This document shows positions 18,896-29,761 of a stretch of DNA of 41,461 bases, piece by piece. The stretch is taken from positions 1-41,461 of the forward strand of contig NZ_AUIS01000025.1 of assembly GCF_000423825.1 (NCBI RefSeq). Reading direction: 5' to 3'. Numbering within the stretch: the stretch's first letter is position 1; each line of letters starts with the position of its first letter. The position numbers were made by a program, and so were the translations under genes. Origin of the DNA: Thermithiobacillus tepidarius DSM 3134 (GTDB lineage Bacteria; Pseudomonadota; Gammaproteobacteria; Acidithiobacillales; Thermithiobacillaceae). The notes under the pieces were generated by a model. The model did no database searches, was not told the origin of the DNA, and saw only the letters and a list, made by a program, of their open reading frames with translations.

Positions 18896-20968
18896 ATGGG
18901 CGGGGAAGACAGGATGAGCGGCAGTGCGGAGGAGTTCGCGGAGATCATCAACCTGGCCCCGCTGGCATTCTGGAGCGCGGACGCCGGCTTGCGGCGCATC
19001 CACTTCATCAGCCGGGCGGCCCATGCCCTGACCGGCTTCGATGCCGGCGAATTCGAAGGCAATCCCGACCTCTGGTTCAGCCGGCTGCTGGATGCAGATC
19101 GGCAGGCGGCGCTGCTGATCCATGAGCAGGTGGTGCGGGATCGTTCTCCCGGCCGCTATCAGGCGCGATTCCATCACCGCGACGGCAGTGTGCGCTGGCT
19201 GGACAACTATGTCTTCCCGGCGCTCGACGATGCCGGCAAGGTGGTGCGCCAGCACGGCTGCGTGGTGGACGTCACGCAGGCGAAGCAGCAGGAGGAGGCC
19301 CTGCGCAAAACGGCGCTGGTCTTCGAGCATCTCTACGAGGGCATTCTGATCACCGATGCCCAGGGCTTGATCGAGCATGTCAATCCGGCCTTTACCCGCA
19401 TCACCGGCTACACCGCGGCCGAAATCCTGGGCGCGACTCCCGGCATCCTGAGCTCGGGGCTGCATGACAAGGCATTCTATGAGCTGATGTGGTCGGCCCT
19501 GCTGCGGGAAGGGCACTGGAGCGGCGAGATCTGGAACCGGCGCAAGAGCGGCGAGGTGTATCCGCAGTGGCTGCAGATCGCCACCATCCGGGACGATGCA
19601 GGCGCCGTGCAGAATTACGTGGCCGTGTTCAGCGATCTGAGCCGGCGCAAGGCGCTGGAGGCGCAGGTCCTGCATCAGGCCATGCATGACGTGCTGACGG
19701 ATCTGCCCAACCGGCGCAGTCTGGAGGAGCGTCTGCTGCAGGCCATCGCCCAGGCCAGGCGCCACGGCAATCAGTTGGCCGTGCTCTTCCTGGACCTGGA
19801 CGGCTTCAAGGAGGTCAACGATACTCTCGGGCACGAGGTGGGCGACGTGCTGCTGCAGCTGGCGGCGCGCCGCTTGCGCAGCTGCCTGCGGGAGGAGGAT
19901 ACCCTGGCGCGCTGGGGCGGTGACGAGTTCGTCGTGCTCCTGCCGCGGGTGGACGGCCTGGAAAGCGTGCTGACCGTGGCGGAGCGCCTGCTGGCGGTGC
20001 TGAACGTCCCCTTCGAGCTTGACCACATGCAGCTGCAGCTCAACGGCAGCATCGGCATTGCCCAGTTCCCGGGCTGCGGCCAGGATGTCTCCACCCTCTT
20101 GCGCCATGCCGATGCCGCCATGTACGCGGCCAAGAAGGAAGGCGGCGGCAAATACCGGCTCTTCGGCCGTTCCGTGGCCCCCCTGATGCTGGAACGCTCG
20201 CTCCTGAAGCGCGGGCTGCAGCGCGCCCTGGACGGCAGCGAGTTCGTCCTGCATTACCAGCCCAAGGTGGATTTCCACAGTGGTCGGATCGTCGGCGCCG
20301 AGGCCCTGCTGCGCTGGCAGGATCCGGAGCGCGGATTGCGCGGGCCGGTCGAGTTCATTGCCTTGGCCGAGGAGATGGGGCTGATCCTGCCCATCGGCGA
20401 ATGGGTGCTGGGCGAGGCCTGCCGGCAGGCGCAGCGCTGGCATCGTGCCGGGCATGAGCTGCACGTGGCCGTGAACCTGTCAGCGCGCCAGTTCCAGGAT
20501 CCCGATCTGGTGGCCAAACTGGCGCAGATCCTGGCGGAGAGCCGTATCGCCCCGTGCCAGCTGCAGCTGGAGGTCACGGAGAGCGTGGCCATGGAGCGGC
20601 CTGAAGTGGGCTATGCCATGATGCAGGAGTGCGTGGCCATGGGGGTGGGCATTGCCATCGACGATTTCGGCACCGGCTACTCCTCGCTGGCTTACCTGAA
20701 GCGGCTGCCCGCCCGCGAAATCAAGATCGATCGCGCCTTCGTGCGCGACGTGGTCAGCGACCCCGACGACCGGGCCATCGTCGGCGCCGTCGTCGCCCTG
20801 GGGGGCGCCCTGGGGCGGCGGGTGACGGCCGAAGGGGTGGAGACGCGGGAACAGTTCGCCTGCCTGAAGGAGATGGGCTGCGATCTGGTGCAGGGCTACT
20901 GGACGGGCAGGCCGATGCCGGCCGATGCATTCGAAGCGCTTTTGGGCACGGACCGGCTGTTCGTCTGA
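18896..20968 (+). CDS. PAS-PAS-GGDEF-EAL cyclic-di-GMP protein
   Basis: About 690 aa. ATG 18896 is chosen because GGGGAG sits 5 nt upstream; ATGs at 18875 and 18914 are in-frame alternatives. Two PAS domains (about 10–125 and 140–245; the second with GILITDAQGLIEHVNPAF and TGYTAAEILG) precede GGDEF (about 255–415) and EAL (about 430–683). GGDEF (341–345) is canonical, with REED five residues upstream as the I-site. The EAL half has GAEALLRW, NLSARQF, EVTES, IAIDDFGTGYSSL, IKIDRAFV and TAEGVET, the full set expected of an active phosphodiesterase. It has no membrane segments. PAS domains suggest redox, oxygen or ligand sensing. It is divergent from the GAF-GGDEF-EAL gene. Confidence 0.93.
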   Translation: MGGEDRMSGSAEEFAEIINLAPLAFWSADAGLRRIHFISRAAHALTGFDAGEFEGNPDLWFSRLLDADRQAALLIHEQVVRDRSPGRYQARFHHRDGSVRWLDNYVFPALDDAGKVVRQHGCVVDVTQAKQQEEALRKTALVFEHLYEGILITDAQGLIEHVNPAFTRITGYTAAEILGATPGILSSGLHDKAFYELMWSALLREGHWSGEIWNRRKSGEVYPQWLQIATIRDDAGAVQNYVAVFSDLSRRKALEAQVLHQAMHDVLTDLPNRRSLEERLLQAIAQARRHGNQLAVLFLDLDGFKEVNDTLGHEVGDVLLQLAARRLRSCLREEDTLARWGGDEFVVLLPRVDGLESVLTVAERLLAVLNVPFELDHMQLQLNGSIGIAQFPGCGQDVSTLLRHADAAMYAAKKEGGGKYRLFGRSVAPLMLERSLLKRGLQRALDGSEFVLHYQPKVDFHSGRIVGAEALLRWQDPERGLRGPVEFIALAEEMGLILPIGEWVLGEACRQAQRWHRAGHELHVAVNLSARQFQDPDLVAKLAQILAESRIAPCQLQLEVTESVAMERPEVGYAMMQECVAMGVGIAIDDFGTGYSSLAYLKRLPAREIKIDRAFVRDVVSDPDDRAIVGAVVALGGALGRRVTAEGVETREQFACLKEMGCDLVQGYWTGRPMPADAFEALLGTDRLFV

Positions 20969-20984
20969 ACGCGGCGCGGCTACG

Positions 20985-21017
20985 AAAAAAGGCCCGGCGT
21001 TGCCACGCCGGGCCTTT
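20985..21017. terminator. Bidirectional terminator (tRNA-Leu / PAS-GGDEF-EAL)
   Basis: A perfect 9-bp stem, GGCCCGGCG / CGCCGGGCC, with a 6-nt loop. On the minus strand six T follow, ending tRNA-Leu 6 nt after its CCA. On the plus strand only TTT follows, so it may also weakly end the GGDEF-EAL transcript. Confidence 0.88.
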
Positions 21018-21022
21018 GCGTC

Positions 21023-21109
21023 TGGTACCGAGGGTCGGAGTCGAACCGACACGGTGTCACCACCACCGGATTTTGAGTCCGGCGCGTCTACCAATTCCGC
21101 CACCCCGGC
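21023..21109 (-). tRNA. tRNA-Leu (anticodon CAA)
   Basis: An 87-nt class II tRNA on the minus strand. The acceptor stem GCCGGGG / CCTCGGT has G·U at the first and fifth pairs. The D-loop contains AATTGGTAGAC. The anticodon stem-loop CCGGA-CTCAAAA-TCCGG gives anticodon CAA (reads UUG). It has a long variable arm, a T-arm GTTCGACTC, and an encoded CCA. A strong terminator follows directly. Confidence 0.96.
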
Positions 21110-21203
21110 CAAGAACCGAAAATTGTAGTACGAAGCCTCGGGCTGCGCAAGGTGGATTGGGGCATCGGTGGTTTTTGCCAGGGAGACATGTTAGAAAGCG
21201 CGT

Positions 21204-22500
21204 ATGAACGATCTATTGCTGGTATTCCTGGCCTTTGCGCTGGTGCTGCTCAACGGCTTTTTCGTGGCCGCCGAATTCGCCATGGTCAAGATGCGCGCCA
21301 CCCGCGTGCAGACCATGGCGCGCGAGCACGGACTGCGCGGCCGCATCCTGGCCCAGGTGCATGCCCATCTCGACGCCTACCTGTCCGCCTGTCAATTGGG
21401 CATCACCCTGGCCTCTCTGGGCCTGGGCTGGATCGGCGAGCCGGCTTTTGCCCGTCTGCTGGAGGGCCCGCTGCTGACGCTCGGGGTCGAGTCGCCCGCC
21501 GTGGTGCACGGCATCTCCTTTGCCTTTGCCTTTTTTCTCATTTCCTACCTGCACATCGTGCTGGGCGAGTTGGCACCCAAATCCATGGCCATCCGCCAGC
21601 CGGAGCCGGTATCCCTGTGGACCGCCGTGCCCCTGTACAGCTTCTACTGGCTCATGTATCCGGCGATCTGGCTGCTCAACCAGAGCGCCAACTTCATCTT
21701 GAGGACCCTGGGCCAGGAAATGGCCCATGAGGAGGAGCGCCCCCACTCCCCCGAGGAGTTGAAGATGATCGTGATGTCCAGCCATGCCCAGGGGGAGCTG
21801 ATCGGCGAAGCGGGGGAGATCCTGGCCCGCACGCTGGACTTTTCCGACTTGACCGCCGGCGAGCTGATGCGGCCGGCGGCGGACATGGTCTGCCTCTTCG
21901 TGGACAAGCCGGCGGCGGACAACATCGCCACCATGGACCGCTACCGCTACACGCGCTACCCCGTCTGCGAGGAGGATCGCAGCAACGTGATCGGCATCGT
22001 GCACGTGAAGGACCTCTTCGCCGCCCAGCGCCGCGGCGACTCGCTGAGCGACCTGGGCGTCTTCATGCGGCCCATCGCCGTGGTGCCGCGCGACCTGCCG
22101 GCCTTCGACCTGTTCCGGCGCTTTCGCGAAGGAGAATCCCATTTCGCCGTGGTGACGGACGACCTGGGCACGGTGACCGGCTTCATCACCATGGAGCACA
22201 TCCTGGAAGCCCTGGTGGGCCAGATCCAGGACGAGTTCCAGCGCCAGAAGAGCGGCTGGCAGCGGCTGCCGGACGGCAGCTTCCTGGGCGCGGCCAGCCT
22301 GCCCATCTATACCCTGGAGCGCGAGCTGGACATCGAAATCCCCGCCGAGGAGGTGGATACCATGGGCGGGCTCGTCATGTGGCGCCTGGAGCGCCTGCCG
22401 CAGCCGGGCGAGCGCGTGGCCTTCGACGATTTCGACGTGCTCGTGCGCGAGATGCAGGGGCCGCGTATACTGCGCGTGCAAATTTATCCGAAGCGCCAAC

Positions 22501-22520
<20 letters not shown>
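21204..22520 (+). CDS. CNNM/CorC-HlyC family membrane protein
   Basis: A 438-aa protein with the CNNM transmembrane domain (about 1–180, four hydrophobic segments: NDLLLVFLAFALVLLNGFFV, GITLASLGLGWIG, VVHGISFAFAFFLISY, and one near 140–160). A CBS pair follows (about 205–335), then a C-terminal CorC_HlyC/transporter-associated domain (about 350–435: LPDGSFLGAASLPIYTLERE). Family members are linked to magnesium/cobalt export, although they are often annotated as haemolysin-like. There is no evidence of haemolysis. It overlaps queA by 20 nt, so the two may be translationally coupled. The family member and substrate are undetermined. Confidence 0.88.
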
Positions 22521-24673
<2,153 letters not shown>

Positions 24674-24717
24674 GCGGGCCGCGCAACACATTCGGAAAAT
24701 GTATAAAAGGAACTGCG

Positions 24718-25059
24718 ATGAGTTTTGATCTTGGCTTGATCTCTTCCGCCTATGCCCAGGCGCCGGCCGCGCCGCAGGAGCCCAACCTGCTGCTGCAGCT
24801 CGCGCCGATGCTGGTCATCTTCGCCATTTTCTACTTTCTCCTCATCCGCCCCCAGATGAAGCGGGCCAAGGAGCTGAAGCAGCTGGTGGAGTCGCTGGCC
24901 AAGGGCGACGAGGTGGTGACCAACGGCGGCCTGGCCGGGCGGGTGGTCAACGTGGGCGACGATTTCCTCGGGCTGGAAGTGGCCGACGGCGTGGTGGTCA
25001 AGGTGCAGAAGCAGGCGGTGACCCTGGTGCTGCCCAAGGGTTCGCTGAAAAAGACCTGA
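24718..25059 (+). CDS. yajC: Sec translocon accessory protein YajC
   Basis: A 113-aa single-pass membrane protein associated with SecDF. One membrane helix (about 25–45: MLVIFAIFYFLLIRPQMKRAK) is followed by a cytoplasmic domain with SLAKGDEVVTNGGLAGRVV and VKVQKQAVTLVLPKGSLKKT. AAAGGAA precedes the ATG. It lies 44 nt after tgt and 46 nt before secD, within the same operon. Confidence 0.96.
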   Translation: MSFDLGLISSAYAQAPAAPQEPNLLLQLAPMLVIFAIFYFLLIRPQMKRAKELKQLVESLAKGDEVVTNGGLAGRVVNVGDDFLGLEVADGVVVKVQKQAVTLVLPKGSLKKT

Positions 25060-25105
25060 ACGCCGGACCCTCGCTCCATTCCGCCCTGCCTAAGGAACGC
25101 GCTGC

Positions 25106-26899
25106 ATGAATCGTTATCCGCTGTGGAAGTATCTGCTGATTCTGGCGGTACTCATTCCGTCCTTCCTGTACGCCCTGCCCAACGTCTACGGCACCGATCC
25201 GGCCCTGGAGATCAAGGCGCCCCAGGGCACTGCGGCTCCAAGCCCGGCGCAGGTCGAGTCTCTGCTGCAGCAGGCGCGCATTCCGTATCTGCAGGTGCGG
25301 CAAGGCGGCGGCGAGATCCGGGCGCGTTTCCCTGATGCCGAGTCCCAGGCCAGCGCCCAGGTGCTCCTGCGCCAGCGCCTGCCGGCGCAGACGGAAGTGG
25401 CCTTGGCCTCCCTGTCCGCCGCGCCGGGCTGGCTGCAGGCCCTTGGCGCCAAGCCGGTGAATCTCGGCCTGGATCTGCGCGGCGGTGTCTACCTGCTCCT
25501 GCAGGTGCAGACGGAGGTGGCGATCAACCGCGCCGTCGATCGCTACGTGGACGAGTTGCGCGTCTTCATGCGCGAGAAGGGCATCCAGTACCTGCGGGTG
25601 GAGCGCGAGGGCGCACAGGCGCTGCGCATCAAGCTGAACGATCAGGCCGCCCTCGACGCTGCCGGCCGCGAGTTCGGCGAGCGCTATCCCGAACTGGCCC
25701 TCCTGCCGGAGCGCACGCCCGACGGCCTTTTTCTGCGCGTCACCCTGACCGACGCGGAAAAGGAGCGTCTGCGCAAGTTCGCGGTGGAGCAGGGCATCAT
25801 CACCATCCGCAACCGCATCGACCAGCTCGGCGTGAGCGAGCCGGTCATCCAGCGCCAAGGCATCGACCGCATCGCCGTGCAACTGCCGGGCGTGCAGGAC
25901 ACCGCCCGCGCTAAGCAGATCATCGGCTCCACTGCGCAGCTCGAGTTCAAGATGGTCGACGAGGAGCACGATGTGGCTGCCGCCGTGGGCGGCAGCGTGC
26001 CGGCCGGCGATGCCCTTTACTACGGCCGCGACGGCCAGCCTTATCTGCTGAAGACGCACACGGTGCTGACCGGCGAGTTCATCAGCGATGCCGGTTCCGG
26101 CATCGATCAGCAGACCGGCCAGGCCATCGTCAACGTCAGCTTCGATGGTCGCGGCACGCGCATCTTCTCGCGCCTGACCACCGAAAACGTCGGCAAGCGC
26201 ATGGCCATCCTGCTGGACGACAAGGTCATCACCGCGCCGGTCATCAACGAGCCCATCACCGGCGGGCGGGCGCAGATCAACGGCTTCGCCGACACCCAGG
26301 AGGCCCACTCGGTGGCCATCATGCTGCGCGCCGGCGCGCTGCCGGCGCCGGTGGCGGTGGTGGAGGAGCGCAGCGTCGGGCCGAGCCTGGGCCAGGACTC
26401 CATCGAGCAGGGCATCAACTCCATCATCATCGGCATGCTGGTGGTGCTGGCCTTCATGACTTTCTATTACCGGCTCTTCGGCCTGGTGGCCAATCTGGCG
26501 CTCGCCCTCAACGTGGTGCTCATCATCGCCGCCCTGTCGCTGCTGGGCGCCACCCTGACCTTGCCAGGCATGGCCGGCATTGTGCTGACCGTGGGCATGG
26601 CGGTGGACGCCAATGTGCTCATCTACGAGCGCATCCGCGAGGAGCTGCGCAACGGCATGAGCCCGCGCGCCGCGGTGGACGCCGGCTTCGAGCGCGCAAT
26701 GACCACCATCATCGACTCCAACATCACCACCCTGATCGCCGGCCTCGTGCTCTTCCAGTTCGGCACCGGCCCAGTGCGCGGCTTCGCGGTGGTGCTGAGC
26801 ATCGGCATCCTGACCTCCATGTTCACCGCGGTCATGGTGAGCCGCGCGGTCATCCAGTTCGTGATGGGCCGCCGGCGCTTGCAGAAGCTCTATATCTGA
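25106..26899 (+). CDS. secD: Protein translocase subunit SecD
   Basis: SecD and SecF use the proton gradient to help pull exported proteins through SecYEG. The 597-aa RND-type protein has an N-terminal membrane helix (about 8–24) and a large periplasmic P1 region with NLGLDLRGGVYLLLQV. The conserved ITIRNRIDQLGVSEPVIQRQ leads into five C-terminal helices. VGMAVDANVLIYERIREE is the family's proton-relay signature, with its Asp present. AAGGAA precedes the ATG. secF follows after 9 nt. Confidence 0.98.
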   Translation: MNRYPLWKYLLILAVLIPSFLYALPNVYGTDPALEIKAPQGTAAPSPAQVESLLQQARIPYLQVRQGGGEIRARFPDAESQASAQVLLRQRLPAQTEVALASLSAAPGWLQALGAKPVNLGLDLRGGVYLLLQVQTEVAINRAVDRYVDELRVFMREKGIQYLRVEREGAQALRIKLNDQAALDAAGREFGERYPELALLPERTPDGLFLRVTLTDAEKERLRKFAVEQGIITIRNRIDQLGVSEPVIQRQGIDRIAVQLPGVQDTARAKQIIGSTAQLEFKMVDEEHDVAAAVGGSVPAGDALYYGRDGQPYLLKTHTVLTGEFISDAGSGIDQQTGQAIVNVSFDGRGTRIFSRLTTENVGKRMAILLDDKVITAPVINEPITGGRAQINGFADTQEAHSVAIMLRAGALPAPVAVVEERSVGPSLGQDSIEQGINSIIIGMLVVLAFMTFYYRLFGLVANLALALNVVLIIAALSLLGATLTLPGMAGIVLTVGMAVDANVLIYERIREELRNGMSPRAAVDAGFERAMTTIIDSNITTLIAGLVLFQFGTGPVRGFAVVLSIGILTSMFTAVMVSRAVIQFVMGRRRLQKLYI

Positions 26900-26908
26900 G
26901 GATCGCCC

Positions 26909-27859
26909 ATGGAATTCTTCAAAGGCAGCACGCAAATCCGCTTCATGGACCGGCGCGTCCATTTCGCCATCCTGTCCGCCATCCTGGTGCTGGGCAGTCT
27001 CGTTGCCTTGTTTACCAAGGGCTTGAATCTCGGCATCGACTTCACCGGCGGCACGCTCATCGAGGTGCGCTACCAGCAGGCGGCATCCGTTTCCCAAGTG
27101 CGCGAGGCACTGGCGCGCAACGGCTTCGGCGACGCGGTGGTGCAGACCTTCGGCTCGCCTCAGGACGTGCTGATCCGCCTGCCGGGCGGCAGCCAGGCCA
27201 GCAGCACGGCGCTCAGCGCCCGGGTGTCCGCCGCCCTGCAGCAAACGCCCGGCGGTCAAGGCCTGGAGATCCGGCGGGTGGAGTTCGTGGGCCCGCACGT
27301 GGGCCAGGAACTGGCCACCCAGGGCCTGCTGGCCCTGCTGCTGGTGATTCTCGGCATCCTGATCTACGTGAGCATCCGCTTCGAGTGGCGCTTCGCCGTG
27401 GGTTCCATCGTTGCGCTGCTGCATGACCCCATCCTGATCCTGGGCTTTTTCAGCGTCAGCGGCATGGAATTTTCCGTTACCACCCTGGCCGCGCTGCTGG
27501 CGGTGATGGGCTATTCAATCAACGATACGGTGGTGATCTTCGACCGCATCCGCGAATACCTGGTGCAGCAGCGCAACAAGTCGGTGGTGGAGGTGTTGGA
27601 CATGAGCGTCAATTCCACCCTGTCCCGCACCATCATGACCAGCTTGACCACGCTGCTCGTGGTGCTGGCGCTGCTCTTCTTCGGCGGCCCGGTGATCCAG
27701 CCCTTTGCCGTGACCCTGGTGATCGGCATCATCGTCGGCACCTATTCCTCCATCTTCATCGCCAGTCCCGTGACCCTGTGGCTGGGCCTGAAGCGCGAGC
27801 ACGTGCTGAAGACCAAGCTGATCCGCGCCGGCGACCGGGAGGACGGGGCGCGCATCTAG
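26909..27859 (+). CDS. secF: Protein translocase subunit SecF
   Basis: Partner of SecD, 316 aa, six predicted membrane helices. An N-terminal helix (about 18–36) is followed by NLGIDFTGGTLIEVRYQ, a periplasmic domain, VEFVGPHVGQELATQG, and the conserved membrane signature GYSINDTVVIFDRIRE. LSRTIMTSLTTLLVVLALLFFGG follows in two parts near the C-terminus. GAGGA lies before the ATG. It ends the queA–secF block, and a REP pair begins 32 nt later. Confidence 0.98.
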   Translation: MEFFKGSTQIRFMDRRVHFAILSAILVLGSLVALFTKGLNLGIDFTGGTLIEVRYQQAASVSQVREALARNGFGDAVVQTFGSPQDVLIRLPGGSQASSTALSARVSAALQQTPGGQGLEIRRVEFVGPHVGQELATQGLLALLLVILGILIYVSIRFEWRFAVGSIVALLHDPILILGFFSVSGMEFSVTTLAALLAVMGYSINDTVVIFDRIREYLVQQRNKSVVEVLDMSVNSTLSRTIMTSLTTLLVVLALLFFGGPVIQPFAVTLVIGIIVGTYSSIFIASPVTLWLGLKREHVLKTKLIRAGDREDGARI

Positions 27860-27890
27860 GCGGGCGGGTGTTGCCGGTGGAGGTGACGCG

Positions 27891-27961
27891 ATCGCGGGCA
27901 AGCCCGTTCCTGCGGGGCGAGCGGCGCCGGGGCCACTTGTAGGAGCGGGCTTGCCCGCGAT
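27891..27961. repeat. REP pair A downstream of secF
   Basis: Two inverted copies of a REP sequence, 27892–27913 (TCGCGGGCAAGCCCG then TTCCTGC) and 27939–27961 (GTAGGAGC then GGGCTTGCCCGCGAT), are separated by 25 nt. Each arm has its own palindromic core, and together they can form a large cruciform/REPIN-like hairpin. The motif resembles the GTAGGAGCGGGCTTGCCCGCGA family described in Pseudomonas. It lies after the secF stop, the usual intergenic location. Confidence 0.88.
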
Positions 27962-28052
27962 AAGGCCTGGATGAGAGCGGCGAGCAGACGCTGGTCGTTC
28001 GCCCTGGGCCGCATATCACTTCGCAGAGCCTTGGTTCCGAACAGGAGGCGCC

Positions 28053-28382
28053 ATGAAGGTGAAGGAACTGATCGATACTTGGGAGAAGCACGCCAGCACC
28101 AGACTGACGGCACACGAACTGGCGATCCGGCTGCCGCTGCGCGATGCCGCGCGCATCGCCGCCCTGGCGGAGATGTATCCGCTCCGCAGCGAGCGGGAGC
28201 TCATCGCCGAGCTTTTGAGCGCGGCGCTGGACGAGTTGGAGACCTCGCTGCCCTACGTGCAGGGCGCGCGCGTGATCGCCGAGGATGACCAAGGCGATCC
28301 CATCTACGAGGACGTGGGTCCCACCCCCCGCTTTCACGCCCTGACGCGCAAGCATCTGCGGCGTCTGGAGAGTGAAACGTGA
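28053..28382 (+). CDS. Small conserved hypothetical protein
   Basis: A 109-aa acidic, soluble protein whose family name I do not recognise with certainty. Similar Pseudomonas proteins are, from memory, sometimes labelled pilin-assembly or type 1 pili tip components, with no support visible here. It is predicted to be mostly helical (VKELIDTWEKHASTRLTAHE; LRSERELIAELLSAALDELE) and ends with VIAEDDQGDPIYEDVGPTPR, a strikingly conserved-looking segment. GGAGG lies upstream of the ATG (AGGAGGCGCC). The coding pattern and RBS support a real gene. It is monocistronic, between a REP pair and a convergent desaturase. Confidence 0.75.
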   Translation: MKVKELIDTWEKHASTRLTAHELAIRLPLRDAARIAALAEMYPLRSERELIAELLSAALDELETSLPYVQGARVIAEDDQGDPIYEDVGPTPRFHALTRKHLRRLESET

Positions 28383-28436
28383 ATCATGAAACGTGAGCCG
28401 GCAGTGCCCGGATCAGAATCACGAATCACGTTTCAC
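28372..28436. repeat. Inverted repeat between convergent genes
   Basis: GTGAAACGTGAATC (28372–28385) and GAATCACGTTTCAC (28423–28436) are complementary at 13 of 14 positions across a 37-nt spacer. A partial extra copy of GAAACGTGA lies inside. The left arm covers the stop of the small hypothetical gene. It could act as a two-way transcript end, or be a mobile palindromic repeat remnant. There is no T-run. Confidence 0.6.
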
Positions 28437-28449
28437 CGATCACTGTCTC

Positions 28450-29541
28450 TCAAGCGCCGGCGGCGCGGCTCAAATCCCCTTGGGCGTTGTTGCGGACCAG
28501 CGCGGCGCCCTGCCGGAAGCTGTACCACACCTTGTTCTCGAAGTCATAGAGCTGGCAGCTTTTGAAAATGTGCCGCACCGTGGACCAGCGGAAGCGGTAC
28601 TCGTGGATGTACGAGCCGTACTCCCGCTTCAGGTCGGCGTAGGCGCGCTTCAGGTTGTAGAAGGGGATGCGCGGGTCCACGTGATGCGGCGTGTGCACCA
28701 TGATGTTGTGGATCAGCATTTCGCTCAGGCGAGAACAGCGCACCACCGTGCTGCAATAGAGCTGGCCGAGGGTATTGGTCCACTCCTGCCGCGAGTCGAA
28801 GAAGGGGATCTGCGGGTGGGTGTGGTGCAGGAAGATGAAGAGGGCGATGAAGTAGTTGAAGACCAGCCACGGTACGATGACCGCGGCGATCACGCCCACG
28901 ATGCCGCCCGCGTAGGCATAGGCCAGCGCCGAGAAGGCCAGAAAGAAGACCAGCGTGATCAGCTTGTTCAGCGTGAGGAGATGGCGGTCCTCCGTGTTGG
29001 CGTCCGGCTTGAAGCGCACCATGCCGGGCCACCAGACGCGCAGCAGGTAGTGCAGGGCGCAGCTGTAGGGGCTGCGCTCCAGCCGATAGATGAAGCGCTG
29101 CCACGGCGAGCGGCTGGCGTATTCCGCCGGCGTCAGCGGACGCCAGATCCAGTCCACCGGACTGAAAGAGGTGAAGCTGTGGTGCACGCGGTTGTGGCCG
29201 AAGGCCCAGAGGCGATACATCTGCAGCGAAGGCAGCATGAAAATCGTGCCCAGCACCTCGGCCACGCGCTTGCTCTTGAAGAGCGCGCCGTGGGCGGCAT
29301 CGTGGGCCCACACGAACATGAAAGCCACGGTGCAGCCGGCCAGCAGGCCGAAAAAGAGCTTCAGCCACGGGCTGTGGCTGGCAAAGACGCCCCACATGGC
29401 GCTCAGATAGAGGACAAGGTCGAAGGCGTACCAGCCCAGGGCTTTCCTGGTGGAGCGCTGATAGCAGTCGCTGGAGATCGCCTGGCGGACGGTGTTGAGC
29501 TTGATGCCTTGTAGGGTCTGGATATCGGTCGCTGAGCCCAT
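28450..29541 (-). CDS. Membrane fatty-acid desaturase
   Basis: A 363-aa membrane di-iron desaturase that introduces a double bond into acyl chains. The three histidine boxes are visible: HDAAHG, HNRVHH (each after hydrophobic helices) and HTPHHVDPRIPFYNL. HHTHP, a further histidine cluster, lies in the centre. At least four hydrophobic segments flank them, for example WYAFDLVLYLSAMWGVFA and FFLAFSALAYAYAGGIVGVI. The pattern resembles delta-12/omega-type desaturases, but regiospecificity is not deducible. The start is ATG 29541 with GGAAGAAG upstream. The upstream region is unusually AT-rich, perhaps for cold or membrane-fluidity control. Confidence 0.88.
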   Translation of the reverse strand: MGSATDIQTLQGIKLNTVRQAISSDCYQRSTRKALGWYAFDLVLYLSAMWGVFASHSPWLKLFFGLLAGCTVAFMFVWAHDAAHGALFKSKRVAEVLGTIFMLPSLQMYRLWAFGHNRVHHSFTSFSPVDWIWRPLTPAEYASRSPWQRFIYRLERSPYSCALHYLLRVWWPGMVRFKPDANTEDRHLLTLNKLITLVFFLAFSALAYAYAGGIVGVIAAVIVPWLVFNYFIALFIFLHHTHPQIPFFDSRQEWTNTLGQLYCSTVVRCSRLSEMLIHNIMVHTPHHVDPRIPFYNLKRAYADLKREYGSYIHEYRFRWSTVRHIFKSCQLYDFENKVWYSFRQGAALVRNNAQGDLSRAAGA

Positions 29542-29555
29542 GCTTCTTCCTGGTC

Positions 29556-29600
29556 AGGTTATAAATGGACCCGGTTATATTTATATAAACAAGGGCAGGA
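29556..29600 (-). promoter_or_regulatory. AT-rich promoter region of the desaturase
   Basis: A conspicuous AT-rich island in GC-rich DNA, containing TATATAAATATAAC and TTTATAAC on the minus strand just upstream of the desaturase start. Several –10-like hexamers are present, but no unambiguous –35 at 16–18 nt. It is assigned as a promoter zone by position and composition only. Confidence 0.4.
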
Positions 29601-29732
29601 TACAAGAGGGAAGTGGGTGCGCGGGGTCGCTGGCCGGCCTCCCGGGCTGGCCCGCCTGCTGGCGGTTCGAGGAGCGGTCGCTGGTAGGCGGCTAGATTGA
29701 GCTGGGCCTGTGCCGCCCAACGGGTTGGGGTT

Positions 29733-29756
29733 AGGAGCGGGCTGCGCCCGCCAGCA
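29733..29756. repeat. Single degenerate REP
   Basis: TAGGAGCGGGCTGCGCCCGCC matches the head and one side of the REP motif seen elsewhere in the window. It has a shortened palindromic core and no inverted partner within 100 nt. Confidence 0.6.
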
Positions 29757-29761
29757 ACCTG

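Noticed and set aside
24998-27424. An 808-codon minus-strand frame over secD/secF
   Set aside because: A Gln/His/Asp/Ala-rich reverse frame of the strongly conserved secD and secF.
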